From contig NZ_FNWK01000002.1 of assembly GCF_900108295.1 (NCBI RefSeq), forward strand, positions 434,001 to 498,000: DNA of 64,000 bases. Reading direction: 5' to 3'. Below the pieces are notes generated by a model. The model saw only the letters and a program-made list of their open reading frames with translations, was not told where the DNA came from and did not search any database. This document shows positions 42,123 to 51,627 of this stretch, in pieces. Origin of the DNA: Sphingopyxis sp. YR583. Lineage in GTDB: Bacteria; Pseudomonadota; Alphaproteobacteria; Sphingomonadales; Sphingomonadaceae. The number at the start of each line of letters is the position of its first letter. Positions within the stretch are counted from its first letter, which is position 1. The position numbers and the translations under genes are program-made.

Positions 42123-42274
42123 GAGTCAGGCGGAGTCCGCCGTCAAGCGCAGGAGTCTAGGGATTCCGCCTCTCTAACTGGTTAACGCGAGGAGAACGAA
42201 ACGAGTCTGCCACACCATATGGAGTCATCGGCGAATCGCAGACTCAACCACTGGTGGTGTGGCGATGAGGACTC
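42123..42274. promoter_or_regulatory. Array of nine GANTC methylation sites upstream of ccrM
   Basis: GANTC pentamers start at 42123, 42133, 42153, 42162, 42203, 42222, 42233, 42241 and 42270: nine in 152 bases, where about 0.6 would be expected by chance at equal base composition. A near-dyad surrounds the centre: GCCACACCA (42209-42217) and TGGTGTGGC (42255-42263) are inverted, with GANTC sites on both sides. The block occupies most of the 217 bases between ccrM and the upstream gene's stop, so it is the likely ccrM promoter region. Methylation-dependent control is inferred. Confidence 0.8.
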
Positions 42275-42302
42275 ACCTGCGAAAAAAATTTTGGTTTCGG
42301 GG

Positions 42303-43199
42303 TCACAGGCCCGGATCGACCCCGGTCAATTCGATCGAACGCATCCAAAGTTCGCGTCCCAACTTCGGATCGCGTGCCATGCGTGTCGCGCGCGCCGGTC
42401 CCGATCGGCCCGATATCTCGCCCAGCCCCTGCGGCCCCAGATAGTCGCCGCCCTGCACGCGCGCACCGGTCGCCGCCTGCAGCGTCGGCCAGGCGCCTTG
42501 TGCCGCGCTGTTGAAGAAGGGGCCGGCAAGCGGCGTCATCGTGCGCAGCGGCAGTGGCAGGTGGCGCGTGAGCTCGGTGAGCGCGACCCCCGGATGACAT
42601 CCGATCGCCTGCGTCGCGCGGCCCGCCGCGCTCAGTCGCCGGTCGAGTTCGAACATATGGAGCAGGTTCGCGAGCTTGCTCATCTGGTAGCGCGCCCAAT
42701 TATGATAGCTGCGCGATGCCGACAGGTCGCTGTAGTCCATCGCGCCGTTCCGGTGCGCGATGCTGCCGGTGATGACGATACGGTCGTCGACATGCGGGTG
42801 GATGAGGCCGGTGAGCGCGAACGTGCCGAGGTGATTGACCCCGAATTGCAGTTCATAGCCTTGCTTCGTCAGCGTTTTGGGCGGGATCATCACCCCTGCG
42901 TTGTTGATGAGCACATCGATCCGCGGCCCCGACAGCACCGCCTTTGCCGCATCGCGGACCTGATCGAGATCGGCGAGATCGAGCGGCTGGAACGACAGCT
43001 CGGCCTTGGGCACGTCGACCCGGATGCTATTCATCGCCACCTCGGCCTTGTCCGCATCGCGACAGGCGAGGATCACATGCGCGCCGCGCGCGGCCAGAGT
43101 TTTGGAGACTTCGAAACCGATCCCGGCATTGGCACCGGTGACAAGGAAGGTGCGGCCGGTCTGGACCGACACATCGTCGGCCGTAAATCCCCTGCTCAT
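42303..43199 (-). CDS. Short-chain dehydrogenase/reductase
   Basis: A 298-residue SDR. The cofactor loop TGANAGIG (about 21-28) is followed by the ACRDADK segment, NNAGVM (about 98-103), and the catalytic Y-x-x-x-K in WARYQMSKLANLL. The length and the PxxV-like late segments resemble the retinol dehydrogenase/WW-oxidoreductase-like subgroup; the substrate is unknown. ATG 43199 follows AAAGGGGAG and gives MSRGFTADD. The longer open frame upstream runs into rnhB. It lies 23 bases after rnhB in the same direction. Confidence 0.9.
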   Translation of the reverse strand: MSRGFTADDVSVQTGRTFLVTGANAGIGFEVSKTLAARGAHVILACRDADKAEVAMNSIRVDVPKAELSFQPLDLADLDQVRDAAKAVLSGPRIDVLINNAGVMIPPKTLTKQGYELQFGVNHLGTFALTGLIHPHVDDRIVITGSIAHRNGAMDYSDLSASRSYHNWARYQMSKLANLLHMFELDRRLSAAGRATQAIGCHPGVALTELTRHLPLPLRTMTPLAGPFFNSAAQGAWPTLQAATGARVQGGDYLGPQGLGEISGRSGPARATRMARDPKLGRELWMRSIELTGVDPGL

Positions 43200-43222
43200 C
43201 GGCTCTCCCCTTTGCTTGGGTT

Positions 43223-43789
43223 TCAGACCAGCTGCATTTGTGCGACCGGGGCAAAACTGGTCCGATGGTGCGGCGTGGGGCCATGTTGCCGCAGCGCCGC
43301 GAGATGCTGTGCCGTACCATAGCCCATATTGGTTTCCCAGCCAAAGCCGGGGAAGTCGCGCGCCGCGGCAACCATGAAGCGGTCGCGATGCTCCTTCGCG
43401 ATGATGCTTGCCGCCGAAATGCAGGGGTGGAGGGCATCGCCGCCGATGATCGCACGCGCGCTGTAACGCCATTTCGGCAGACGGTTGCCATCGACCAGCA
43501 CCTCATGCGGATCGAAGCCCAAGGCCTCGACCGCGCGCGTCATCGCGAGGAAAGTCGCCTGCAAGATGTTGATGCGATCGATTTCGGCGACACTCGCCTC
43601 GCCAACGCCCCAGCGGCACCGCGTCTTGATTTCGATCTCGAGTTCGCCGCGGCGTTTGGCGGTCAACTTTTTGGAATCGTCGAGACCAGCGATACCGCCT
43701 TCGCAAAGCAGCACCGCCGCCGCGACCACCGGGCCGGCGAGCGGCCCGCGACCGGCCTCATCGACGCCGACGATCGTCAGATGCGCCAC
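43223..43789 (-). CDS. rnhB: Ribonuclease HII
   Basis: Cuts RNA in RNA-DNA hybrids and starts ribonucleotide excision repair. The 188-residue protein opens with the family motif [16 protein letters not shown] (catalytic DEAGRG). It continues with [15 protein letters not shown] and the late [14 protein letters not shown], where further acidic ligands sit, and a C-terminal HHRTSFAPV. The GTG at 43789 is chosen as the first start before the DEAGRG motif with normal length; it overlaps the upstream ThiD-VOC gene by 13 bases. Confidence 0.95.
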   Translation of the reverse strand: MAHLTIVGVDEAGRGPLAGPVVAAAVLLCEGGIAGLDDSKKLTAKRRGELEIEIKTRCRWGVGEASVAEIDRINILQATFLAMTRAVEALGFDPHEVLVDGNRLPKWRYSARAIIGGDALHPCISAASIIAKEHRDRFMVAAARDFPGFGWETNMGYGTAQHLAALRQHGPTPHHRTSFAPVAQMQLV

Positions 43790-44919
43790 GGCGGATATCT
43801 CCGATATTCCGCCGCCTGATACAGGCAGAGCCGGTTGCCCGCGGGATCGGCCAGCCGCGCCTCGCGCCAGCCCCATTCCTCGTCCTTCGGCATTTGATCG
43901 AACCGCACCCCGCGCCGCGCGAGGTAAGCGACCCACGCGTCGAGCGCGCCGCTTTCCATATAGGTCGTAGCCCCGCCCGCCGCGCCATCGTCGACGTGGA
44001 TCGATAGCGTGACGCCATTGGCGGCCTCGAACCGGGCATATCCATTGTCGGGACTATCGACGATCTGCTTCAGTCCCATCTGTTTATAGAAGGCGACCGA
44101 CACCGCATAATCGGTCGCGGGCAGCGTGATCTGGTTAAGCGCCGGGCCGGTGAACAGCCCGTCATTGCGTACATATTGCTGCCCCATCGGGCCGTGCCCC
44201 TGTCCCAGCCCCGGCGCATCGTGCAGCGACAGGCGCACGAAATCGCGCGCGCGCGCAATCGCGGGTTCGAGCGGCATGCCCTGCGCAAGGCCGGTCGCGA
44301 TCGCGCTCGCAAGCGTACAGCCGGTGCCATGGCTGTGCTGTGTGTCGATCCGCGGCGCTTCCCAGCGCGCGACCTCGCCCTCGCCGGTTTCGAGCAGGCG
44401 GTCGATCACCGTCTCGCCCTCGGCATGGCCGCCCTTCACGAGCAGTGAACAGCCATGCGCGAGCACCGCTTCCTCGCCGCCGAGCGCGTCGAGTTCGGGC
44501 AGATTCGGCGTCGCGACCATCGCGCGGTCGAGAAGCGCCTTGAACGCCGCGATCGTCGCGTCATCGGCCAGTACCGATCCGCTGGTGGCGATCATCACCG
44601 GGTCGAAGACCAGCGCAGCCTGCGCGAGATCGGGCCCTGACAAGCGCTCGGCGACCGCCGCAGCGGTTTCGGCGCTGCCGATCATCCCGATCTTGACAGC
44701 GTCGACACCGATATCGGACGCCACGCTGTCGATCTGCGCTAGCACCATCGCGGTCGGGACCGGATGGACGCCCTGCACACCCAGCGTATTCTGCGCGGTG
44801 ATCGCCGTAATCGCGGTCATCGCGTGACCGCCGAGCATCGTGACCGCCTTGATGTCGGCCTGGATGCCCGCGCCGCCGCCGCTATCCGATCCGGCAACAA
44901 TCAGGACGCGTGCGGTCAC
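43777..44919 (-). CDS. thiD: Hydroxymethylpyrimidine kinase (ThiD) fused to a VOC/glyoxalase domain
   Basis: A 380-residue fusion. Residues 1-245 are ThiD, which phosphorylates HMP and HMP-phosphate in thiamine synthesis: [17 protein letters not shown] (9-25), KGGHAEG and the catalytic GTGC (198-201). Residues about 262-371 are a vicinal-oxygen-chelate domain ([22 protein letters not shown], then [13 protein letters not shown]). There is no stop, frame break or new start between them, so a single chain is expected. The VOC metal ligands are not obvious as a complete set. The GTG start overlaps the DUF1272 stop (GTGA). Confidence 0.9.
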   Translation of the reverse strand: MTARVLIVAGSDSGGGAGIQADIKAVTMLGGHAMTAITAITAQNTLGVQGVHPVPTAMVLAQIDSVASDIGVDAVKIGMIGSAETAAAVAERLSGPDLAQAALVFDPVMIATSGSVLADDATIAAFKALLDRAMVATPNLPELDALGGEEAVLAHGCSLLVKGGHAEGETVIDRLLETGEGEVARWEAPRIDTQHSHGTGCTLASAIATGLAQGMPLEPAIARARDFVRLSLHDAPGLGQGHGPMGQQYVRNDGLFTGPALNQITLPATDYAVSVAFYKQMGLKQIVDSPDNGYARFEAANGVTLSIHVDDGAAGGATTYMESGALDAWVAYLARRGVRFDQMPKDEEWGWREARLADPAGNRLCLYQAAEYRRYPPWRI

Positions 44920-45140
44920 CCCTTATGCTTTCGCTCCGTCGAAGCAGGGTATTTCGCCAGTATCGCTCCTTCGCGGAGCGGCCGGTCAAGCAGGTCGCCG
45001 CCGCAATTGGGGCAGAGTTCGTCGAGCTTGTCGGCACAATTCGCGCAGAAGGTGCACTCCATCGAACAGATGAAGGCGCCGTGAAGATCGGCGGGCAGGT
45101 TGCGTCCGCATTTTTCGCAATCGGGTCGCATTTCAAGCAT
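44916..45140 (-). CDS. DUF1272 family small zinc-ribbon-like protein
   Basis: A 74-residue protein with paired cysteines in CEKCGRNLP, CSMECTFCANC and CPNCGGDLL. This is the DUF1272 pattern and most likely a structural zinc site. No biochemical function is known to me. It is coupled to thiD (GTGA overlap) and lies 35 bases from the glmM stop upstream, so it may be read with glmM. Confidence 0.85.
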   Translation of the reverse strand: MLEMRPDCEKCGRNLPADLHGAFICSMECTFCANCADKLDELCPNCGGDLLDRPLREGAILAKYPASTERKHKG

Positions 45141-45175
45141 GGTAAGTCTCTTTCGGTTCTAAAAAAATCGGATGG

Positions 45176-46513
45176 TTATGCTGCGGCGGCGCGCACCGCG
45201 TCGCAGATCATGTCGACGACCCGCTCGACCTGTCCGGCATCGTCGCCCTCGGCCATCACACGGATCAGCGGCTCCGTGCCCGACGGACGGATGACGAGGC
45301 GCCCGCGCCCGTTGAGCACGGCTTCGCCTTCGGCGATCGCGGCGATGACCTGCTTGTCCTCGAGCGGTTTTCCGGCGGCGAAACGGACATTCTTCAAAAG
45401 CTGCGGCACCGGGTCGAACTGGTGCAGCAATTCGCTCGCCGGCTTGCCCGAAGCGACCAGCTCGGCGAGGAGTTGCAGCGCCGCGAGCGTCCCGTCGCCG
45501 GTGGTCGCATGGTCCGACAGGATCATATGACCCGACTGCTCGCCACCGACGTTGAAACCGCCCTCTTTCATGCGCTCGAGGACATAGCGGTCGCCGACCT
45601 TGGTGCGTTCGAGCCGTAGCCCTTCGCCTTCGAGGAAGCGCTCGAGGCCGAGGTTCGACATCACCGTCGCGACGACGCCGCCGCCCTTCAGCCGGCCTTG
45701 CCGTGCCCAGCTCGCGCCGATCAGCCCCATGATCTGGTCGCCGTCGACGATCGTGCCCTTTTCATCGACGACGATCAGCCGGTCGGCATCGCCGTCAAGT
45801 GCGATGCCGATGTCGGCGCCACTCGCGACCACCGTTTCCTGCAGCAGCGCGGGCGCCGTCGATCCGCATTTGTCGTTGATATTGGTGCCGTTGGGTTCGA
45901 CGCCGATCGCGACGACGTCGGCGCCGAGTTCCCAGAATACCGTGGGCGCGCTGTTATACGCCGCGCCATTCGCGCAATCGAGCACGATGCGCAGCCCGTC
46001 GAGACGAACCGATTCGGGCAGGCTCTGCTTGACCGCATGGATGTAACGACCGCGCGCGTCGTCGATGCGCTTGGCGCGTCCGATATGCGCCGCGTCGGCG
46101 AGCTTCGGTTCGACGGTCAGCAGATGTTCGATCTGCGCCTCGTCCTCGTCGGACAGCTTGTATCCGTCGGGGCCGAACAGCTTGATCCCGTTGTCCTGAT
46201 AGGGATTATGGCTCGCCGAGATCATCACGCCGAGGTCGGCGCGCATCGAGCGCGTCAGCATCGCGATGGCCGGGGTCGGCATCGGCCCGACCTGCACCAC
46301 GTCCATACCGACGCTGGTGAAGCCCGCGACGAGCGCATTTTCGAGCATATAGCCCGACAATCGCGTGTCCTTGCCGATCACGACGCGATGCTTGTGGTCG
46401 CCGCGCAGGAAGTGCGCACCCGCCGCCATGCCGACGCGCATCGCGACCTCCGCGGTCATCGGCGCCCGGTTGGTCAGGCCGCGAATCCCGTCGGTTCCGA
46501 AAAACTTGCGCAT
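45176..46513 (-). CDS. glmM: Phosphoglucosamine mutase
   Basis: Interconverts glucosamine-6-phosphate and glucosamine-1-phosphate, the step between GlmS and GlmU. The 445-residue product begins [15 protein letters not shown], has the phosphoserine loop [13 protein letters not shown] (S101), the metal site DGDADR (about 237-242), the sugar loop EQSGHMI and the phosphate loop [15 protein letters not shown] 46513 is the family start. The 174 bases upstream to the divergent symporter hold no gene. Confidence 0.97.
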   Translation of the reverse strand: MRKFFGTDGIRGLTNRAPMTAEVAMRVGMAAGAHFLRGDHKHRVVIGKDTRLSGYMLENALVAGFTSVGMDVVQVGPMPTPAIAMLTRSMRADLGVMISASHNPYQDNGIKLFGPDGYKLSDEDEAQIEHLLTVEPKLADAAHIGRAKRIDDARGRYIHAVKQSLPESVRLDGLRIVLDCANGAAYNSAPTVFWELGADVVAIGVEPNGTNINDKCGSTAPALLQETVVASGADIGIALDGDADRLIVVDEKGTIVDGDQIMGLIGASWARQGRLKGGGVVATVMSNLGLERFLEGEGLRLERTKVGDRYVLERMKEGGFNVGGEQSGHMILSDHATTGDGTLAALQLLAELVASGKPASELLHQFDPVPQLLKNVRFAAGKPLEDKQVIAAIAEGEAVLNGRGRLVIRPSGTEPLIRVMAEGDDAGQVERVVDMICDAVRAAAA

Positions 46514-46687
46514 GATACCTCTGCTACTTAAGCCGATTACAGACAATGCCTGCCCCGGCGTCCACGGGATGGCCCCTACGGAGCATTTCCCGGCCCAAAA
46601 ACCGGTTCCCGTTTGTTACGGGAGGTGCTCTAAGTCACCCTCATTTGCTTGGCAAGCAGGCCAGAAAAAACGCCGGGAGAATCTGCT

Positions 46688-47941
46688 TTGAAATCCGCTT
46701 GGTTCATTCTCTCGGCGCTCGTCGCCGGCATGCTTTTGGGGATCGCGGTCGAACTCGTATCGCCCGCCGCGGGCACGGCGTCGCTTCCCTATATCGAACC
46801 GATCGGGCTGCTCTGGCTCAATGCGCTCAAGATGACGATCGTCCCGCTCGTCGTCGCGCTGCTCGTCACCGGGATCACCGCGACCGCCGATGCCGCGCGC
46901 GCGGGCAAGCTCGCCTTTCGCGCCGTGATGACCTTTCTCGGTGCGATCTTCCTGTCGGGGTTGATGACCTTGCTCCTCGCCCCGCTGCTGCTTCGGCTCT
47001 TTCCGCTGTCGCCCGGCGCCGCCGAAGCGCTCCGCCACGGCCTTGGCGGCACGGCCGAGGCAGGCCCGTCGCCGACCTTCGGCGATTTCCTGCTTTCGTT
47101 GATTCCCACGAACCCGATCGCGGCGGCGGCCGACACGGCGATCCTGCCGTTGATCGTTTTCACCACCATCTTCGCCTTTGCGATCACCAAGCTCGAACCG
47201 CCGCAGCGCGCGACCTTGTCGGGACTGTTCAAGGCATTGGGCGATGCGATGCTGATCGTCATCGGCTGGATCCTCGCGCTGGCGCCGATCGGCGTTTTCG
47301 CTCTCGGCTATGCGCTCGCGGTCAAGGCCGGAGTCGCCGCGTTCGGCGGGCTCGTCCATTATGTGCTGATCCTGTCGGCGATCGGCACGAGCTGCATCCT
47401 GCTCGGCCTCCTCCTCGCGTGGCTCGTCGTCGGCATTTCGCTGCCGCGTTTCGTCCGCGCGATGGTCCCGACGCTCGCGGTCGCGATCAGCACACAAAGC
47501 TCGCTCGCCAGCCTGCCCGCGATGCTCAAATCGTCCGAAGAACTCGGCGTCGATCCGAAGAAGGCCGACGTCGTGCTGCCGCTCGCCGTCGCCCTGTTCC
47601 GCTTCACCAGCCCGGCGATGAACCTCGCCGTCGTCGTTTATGTCGCCTGGCTGTTCGGCGTCGAGCTGACGCCTTGGGAGATGGCGGTCGGCCTGCTCGT
47701 CGCGATGGCAGCAGCGCTGTCGTCGGTCAGCCTGCCCGGATCGATCAGCTTCGTCACTTCGATCGCGCCGATCGCGGTGTCGATGGGCGTCCCCGTCGCA
47801 CCGCTCGGCCTGCTCGTCGCGGTCGAGACATTCCCTGACATTTTCCGGACACTCGGCAATGTTATCGGCGACGTTGCCGCGACCAAATATGCCGCCGATG
47901 GTGTAGAAGACGACGGTCCCCCAGCAGGAGTCGCATCGTGA
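46688..47941 (+). CDS. Dicarboxylate/amino acid:cation symporter (DAACS family)
   Basis: A 417-residue inner-membrane transporter. Signature segments are [19 protein letters not shown] near residue 50, a late serine-rich hairpin ([13 protein letters not shown]), and [17 protein letters not shown]. The order of helices and re-entrant loops matches glutamate/C4-dicarboxylate:Na+ or H+ symporters; the exact substrate is unknown. I use the TTG at 46688, preceded by GGGAGA at eight bases. Its stop overlaps the next gene's GTG start (GTGA), so an aldo/keto reductase is co-translated. Confidence 0.88.
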   Translation: MKSAWFILSALVAGMLLGIAVELVSPAAGTASLPYIEPIGLLWLNALKMTIVPLVVALLVTGITATADAARAGKLAFRAVMTFLGAIFLSGLMTLLLAPLLLRLFPLSPGAAEALRHGLGGTAEAGPSPTFGDFLLSLIPTNPIAAAADTAILPLIVFTTIFAFAITKLEPPQRATLSGLFKALGDAMLIVIGWILALAPIGVFALGYALAVKAGVAAFGGLVHYVLILSAIGTSCILLGLLLAWLVVGISLPRFVRAMVPTLAVAISTQSSLASLPAMLKSSEELGVDPKKADVVLPLAVALFRFTSPAMNLAVVVYVAWLFGVELTPWEMAVGLLVAMAAALSSVSLPGSISFVTSIAPIAVSMGVPVAPLGLLVAVETFPDIFRTLGNVIGDVAATKYAADGVEDDGPPAGVAS

Positions 47942-48933
47942 AGTATCGCAAGCTCGGCCATGGCCTCACCGTCTCCGCGATCGGGATTGGCTGCATGCCG
48001 ATGATCAAGGGCGGCAACATCCTCTATGGCGAAGCCGCCGACCTCGATGAATCGACGCGCACGCTCCACCGCGCGATCGACCTTGGCGTGACCTTCTTCG
48101 ACACCGCGCAAATCTATGGCCCGTTCAGCAACGAGGAATTGCTCGGCGAGGCGATCAAGGGCAAGCGCGACGGGCTCGTCATCGCGACCAAATTCGGTTT
48201 CAGGTTCGACGGCAACCAGATCGTCGGCGTCGACGGCTCGCCCGCCAACGCCCGCGCCGCATGCGAAGGCTCGCTCCAGCGGCTCGGTGTCGACACGATC
48301 GACCTCTTCTATCAGCACCGCGTCGACCCGTCGGTGCCGATCGAGGAAACCGTCGGGGGGATGATGGAGCTCGTGAAGGAGGGCAAGGTCCGCCACATCG
48401 CGCTGTCCGAAGCCGGCGCAGACACGATCCGCCGCGCCGCCAAGGCTGCGCCGATCACCGCGCTTCAGAGCGAATATTCGATCTGGGAACGCGATGTCGA
48501 GGACGATATCCTCGGCGCCTGTCGCCACAATGGCATCGGCTTCGTCCCCTATTCGCCGCTCGGCCGCGGCTTCCTCGCCGGCGCGGTGCGCAGCCGCGAC
48601 GAACTTCCCGAGAACGACTGGCGCCGCAACGATCCGCGCTATTCGGAAGAGAATTTCCCCGCCAACCTCGCGATCGTCGATGCGATCGGTGCGGTCGCCG
48701 AACGGCATGGCGTGTCGAAAGCGCAGGTTGCGCTCGGCTGGCTGCTCGCACAGGGCGACGACATCGTCCCGATCCCCGGCACCAAGCGCCGCGCGACGAT
48801 GGAGGACAGCGTCGCTGCGGCGGACGTCATACTGACCGCCGACGACCTCGCCGCAATCGACGCGGCGGCGCCGAAGGGTGGAACGAGCGGCCCGCGCTAT
48901 GGCGAGATGGGTATGCGGATGGTGCGGCTTTAA
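47938..48933 (+). CDS. Aldo/keto reductase
   Basis: A 331-residue AKR with start [19 protein letters not shown], catalytic Asp and Tyr in [15 protein letters not shown], Lys in IATKFGF and His in FYQHRVDP. The late cofactor stretch IPIPGTKR also fits. It is most like AKR13-type enzymes that reduce small aldehydes. The GTG start at 47938 overlaps the symporter stop, suggesting the symporter's substrate and this reductase may be linked, though that is only an inference from coupling. Confidence 0.9.
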   Translation: MKYRKLGHGLTVSAIGIGCMPMIKGGNILYGEAADLDESTRTLHRAIDLGVTFFDTAQIYGPFSNEELLGEAIKGKRDGLVIATKFGFRFDGNQIVGVDGSPANARAACEGSLQRLGVDTIDLFYQHRVDPSVPIEETVGGMMELVKEGKVRHIALSEAGADTIRRAAKAAPITALQSEYSIWERDVEDDILGACRHNGIGFVPYSPLGRGFLAGAVRSRDELPENDWRRNDPRYSEENFPANLAIVDAIGAVAERHGVSKAQVALGWLLAQGDDIVPIPGTKRRATMEDSVAAADVILTADDLAAIDAAAPKGGTSGPRYGEMGMRMVRL

Positions 48934-48965
48934 CGGTGGCTGGCGACTGATTGCTGCCATTCTTC

Positions 48966-48988
48966 TCCCCTCCCTGAAAGGGAGGGGA
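48966..48988. terminator. Stem-loop between convergent genes
   Basis: TCCCCTCCCT (48966-48975), GAA loop, AGGGAGGGGA (48979-48988): a perfect ten-base stem in the 102-base gap between the convergent aldo/keto reductase and DUF1003 genes. There is no T-rich tail. Such CCCTCCC hairpins recur in sphingomonad intergenic DNA and probably act at the ends of both transcripts. Confidence 0.5.
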
Positions 48989-49035
48989 ATGTCTCAAATC
49001 CACCCCAAAACCGACATCAACCTCCGCCCTCTCCG

Positions 49036-49572
49036 CTAACCCTTCACCTCCATCCGCTCGCACAGCGCGTCGACCTTCCCGGCCAGTTCGTGGATCCGCA
49101 TCTGGTCGAGCTTCTCATGCAACCGCATAATCTCCAGCTCGGCGCGCAAGTTAATCTCATAATCGAGCCCTGCCGCAATGCGGTCCTTCGCCGATGCGCG
49201 GTTCTGGCTCATCATGATGATCGGCGCCTGGATTGCCGCGAGCGTCGACAGCATCAGGTTAAGGAAAATGAACGGATAGGGGTCGAACGCCATCCCCCAG
49301 CGCGCCAGCACGTCCGAATTGAGCAGCATCCACCCGAGCAGCACCGCAGTGAACGCGATGATGAAGCCCCATGAGCCGCCCACCGCGGCAACGCGATCGG
49401 ACAGGCGCGCGCCGAAACTCGCCTCGGCATCGTCGAGGTCGGCGGCATCACGGCTGATCAGCCGGCGCTCGGCAATCGCATCGAGCACGCGCAGCTCGTC
49501 GGCATCGAGCTCGTCGAGCGGGCGCCCGAGCAGCCGCAGCGAAAGGTCTGCAGTCGTCGTCTTGTCGTGCAT
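49036..49572 (-). CDS. DUF1003 family membrane protein
   Basis: A 178-residue inner-membrane protein. A soluble N-terminal third leads into two close hydrophobic helices (WGFIIAFTAVLLGWMLL and PFIFLNLMLSTLAAIQAPIIMM, roughly residues 67-120). A charged, helical tail ending in LHEKLDQMRIHELAGKV follows. This is the usual DUF1003 layout; the function is unknown. ATG 49572 lies four bases after the NnrU gene stop, so the two are co-transcribed. Confidence 0.87.
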   Translation of the reverse strand: MHDKTTTADLSLRLLGRPLDELDADELRVLDAIAERRLISRDAADLDDAEASFGARLSDRVAAVGGSWGFIIAFTAVLLGWMLLNSDVLARWGMAFDPYPFIFLNLMLSTLAAIQAPIIMMSQNRASAKDRIAAGLDYEINLRAELEIMRLHEKLDQMRIHELAGKVDALCERMEVKG

Positions 49573-49576
49573 GATA

Positions 49577-50278
49577 TCAACCCATCCAGCGCCAAATTCC
49601 GGCGACCATATAACCGAGCGCCCCATGCGCCCAAGTCGCTACAAGCCAAAGCAATATTCCGCCGAATAAGGCATGTGGCCGCGGGATGGTCTCACCCCAT
49701 GGTGCCGCGCCGCCGATCTGCCGGACATAGGGCAGAAAGCTCGTCCGCGCCGCCCAGCCCTGCCATGCGGCCCCCATCAGCCGCGCCTTCTTCGCATCCT
49801 GCCCCGCCGAACCCACGAGCGCGAGAAAGGCGACGATACCAGACAGCACGATCTGGCCCGGTGTCGGCATCACCAGCGCATGGGCAAGCGCCCACAGCGT
49901 AAAACCCCACATCATCGGGTGCCGCGTGATCGCGAACACCCCGCGCGGGGCGGCCTGCGCGGCCTTGGCGGCGCCCGGCGCCGGCATCGCCGGATTGCCG
50001 ATCAGCGACCCCATGAACAATATGCTCGCGAACAGCACGATCAGCGACGCGAGGATCCACAAAGGGTCGTCGACCGCCCACAACGGCGGCTCGGGCGGCA
50101 TCCCGCGCCATGCCTGCACAATCAGGACGAAGGTCGCGATCGCGACGATCGAATAGACGATCTGGAACCCGCGTTCGCCCAGCCGCCCCGCGAGCCCGTC
50201 GCGGAGCGGATGCGACAGCATGAGGTGCGAGCCCACGAACAGGACGCCGGTGACGATCAAAAGCGACATGGGTTGCAT
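49577..50278 (-). CDS. NnrU family membrane protein
   Basis: A 233-residue protein with about six membrane helices and the NnrU/isoprenylcysteine-methyltransferase-like core GVFAITRHPMMWGFTLWALAHA (about 112-133). The family was named from nitric-oxide reductase clusters, but no denitrification genes are near, and a membrane methyltransferase-like role is equally possible. An ATG at 50269 is an alternative start. It precedes the DUF1003 gene. Confidence 0.87.
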   Translation of the reverse strand: MQPMSLLIVTGVLFVGSHLMLSHPLRDGLAGRLGERGFQIVYSIVAIATFVLIVQAWRGMPPEPPLWAVDDPLWILASLIVLFASILFMGSLIGNPAMPAPGAAKAAQAAPRGVFAITRHPMMWGFTLWALAHALVMPTPGQIVLSGIVAFLALVGSAGQDAKKARLMGAAWQGWAARTSFLPYVRQIGGAAPWGETIPRPHALFGGILLWLVATWAHGALGYMVAGIWRWMG

Positions 50279-50325
50279 GGAGCTTCTCCCTCTCCCCCTT
50301 CGCCGCTTTTGATCAGGTGCGGCGC

Positions 50326-51627
50326 CTACCTGTCGTAAGCCTTGGGCAATGCCCCTTCCTGCGGCGCCCGATAGCGATCGCGCAGGCGGTCCTGCCGCGT
50401 CGTCAGCGATTGTGCCTTGCCGTCGATCCAGACCGCCGTCGGACGGCTGCCGAGTTCGAGCGGGTCATTGTCCCAGATCACGACGTCGCCGACGCGGCCC
50501 GGACGCAGCGAACCGATGCTGCCTTCCATGCCGACCGCGCGCGCCGGAACGCTGCTGATCGAAGCGAACGCCTGATCCCAGGTCATGCCGCTGGCGCCCG
50601 GCACCCGCGCGAGGCCGACGAGATTGCCCGCATATTGCGTCGCATAGCCCATCTTGTGCGCGTCATCGTCGTCGAACACCCCGACCGACACGTCGACGCC
50701 CGCCGCCTTGAGGCGGCCTGCGTTCGACTGCGTCGCGCCAAGCTGCTCGAACGTGCCCGGCAAATCGGTGAGCGGCGAGACGAGCACCGGCACCTTGGCC
50801 GCCGCAATCTCGCGCGCGACGAGCCAGCCTTCGGTCACGCCGACGAGCACCAGCTTCAGCGCCGGAAATTCCTGCCGCAGCTTCAGCACATTGACGATAT
50901 CGGCGGCACGATCGACGCGCACGAACAGCGGCGTCGTGCCGTCGATGACGCGCACCAGCGCATCGGCGTCCGCGCGCTGGATCATCGCGTCATTGCCCCA
51001 TTCGGCGAGTGAAGCGGGATTGCGGGCGTAGCTCCGTGCCGCCAGCAATTGCTCGCGGAAAAGCAGGAAGGTCGCGGCGCGGCTGCCGCCGGCCTTCGCC
51101 GAGCCATCCTCGCCGAACGCGACATATTGCAGCGCGCGCGGCTTGGTCACCATGTCCATATCGTCGGCAAGGTCGACCACCGCGCCCTGTCCGGCGAACA
51201 AATTGCTGCTGCCACCCGGCGCGACGATCGCGCGGGTCACGCCCGACGCGCGGTTCACCGCGACGGGCGATCCCATCGGATTGAGCGCCGGCGCGATATC
51301 GAGCCCCGCCGAAAAGCGCGTGCGCGGCGCCGAGCGATCGTTGGTGCCGGTGACGGCATCGACTTCGGTCAGGCCGACACGGCTGAATGCCGCGACGATT
51401 CCGGGCGTGACATAACGCCCCCCGGCATCGACACGTTCGACACCCGCGGGCACGGCAACGCCCGCGCCCGCCGCGACGACCTTGCCGCCGAGAACGACGA
51501 CGGTGCCGCCGTCGATCGGCGCGCTACCGTCGCCGATGACAAGCTTCGCGTTGACGATCGCGACATCCTGCGCCGCGGCCGGAACCGCGATCAACGCTGC
51601 GGCGGAAAGAAGAAGCGCGCGCATCAT
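50326..51627 (-). CDS. Amidohydrolase-fold protein lacking the N-terminal metal ligands
   Basis: A 433-residue exported protein (signal peptide ending AVPAAAQ) with the amidohydrolase domain order but altered active site. Where active members have VTPG-x-x-D-x-H-x-H, this has VTPGIVAAFSRVG (73-85), so both histidines are replaced (F81, R83). The later metal-ligand segments also lack the usual histidines (PLFVRVDRAAD, LVLVGVTEG). It retains WDNDPLELGSRPTAVWIDG near the end. It is coupled by ATGA to the intact amidohydrolase upstream, so it may be a non-catalytic partner. Confidence 0.88.
   Translation of the reverse strand: MMRALLLSAAALIAVPAAAQDVAIVNAKLVIGDGSAPIDGGTVVVLGGKVVAAGAGVAVPAGVERVDAGGRYVTPGIVAAFSRVGLTEVDAVTGTNDRSAPRTRFSAGLDIAPALNPMGSPVAVNRASGVTRAIVAPGGSSNLFAGQGAVVDLADDMDMVTKPRALQYVAFGEDGSAKAGGSRAATFLLFREQLLAARSYARNPASLAEWGNDAMIQRADADALVRVIDGTTPLFVRVDRAADIVNVLKLRQEFPALKLVLVGVTEGWLVAREIAAAKVPVLVSPLTDLPGTFEQLGATQSNAGRLKAAGVDVSVGVFDDDDAHKMGYATQYAGNLVGLARVPGASGMTWDQAFASISSVPARAVGMEGSIGSLRPGRVGDVVIWDNDPLELGSRPTAVWIDGKAQSLTTRQDRLRDRYRAPQEGALPKAYDR

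Noticed and set aside
42275..42302. Poly-A/T tract between ccrM and the SDR gene as a terminator
   Set aside because: A run of T follows the SDR stop on the minus strand, but no stable GC stem precedes it.
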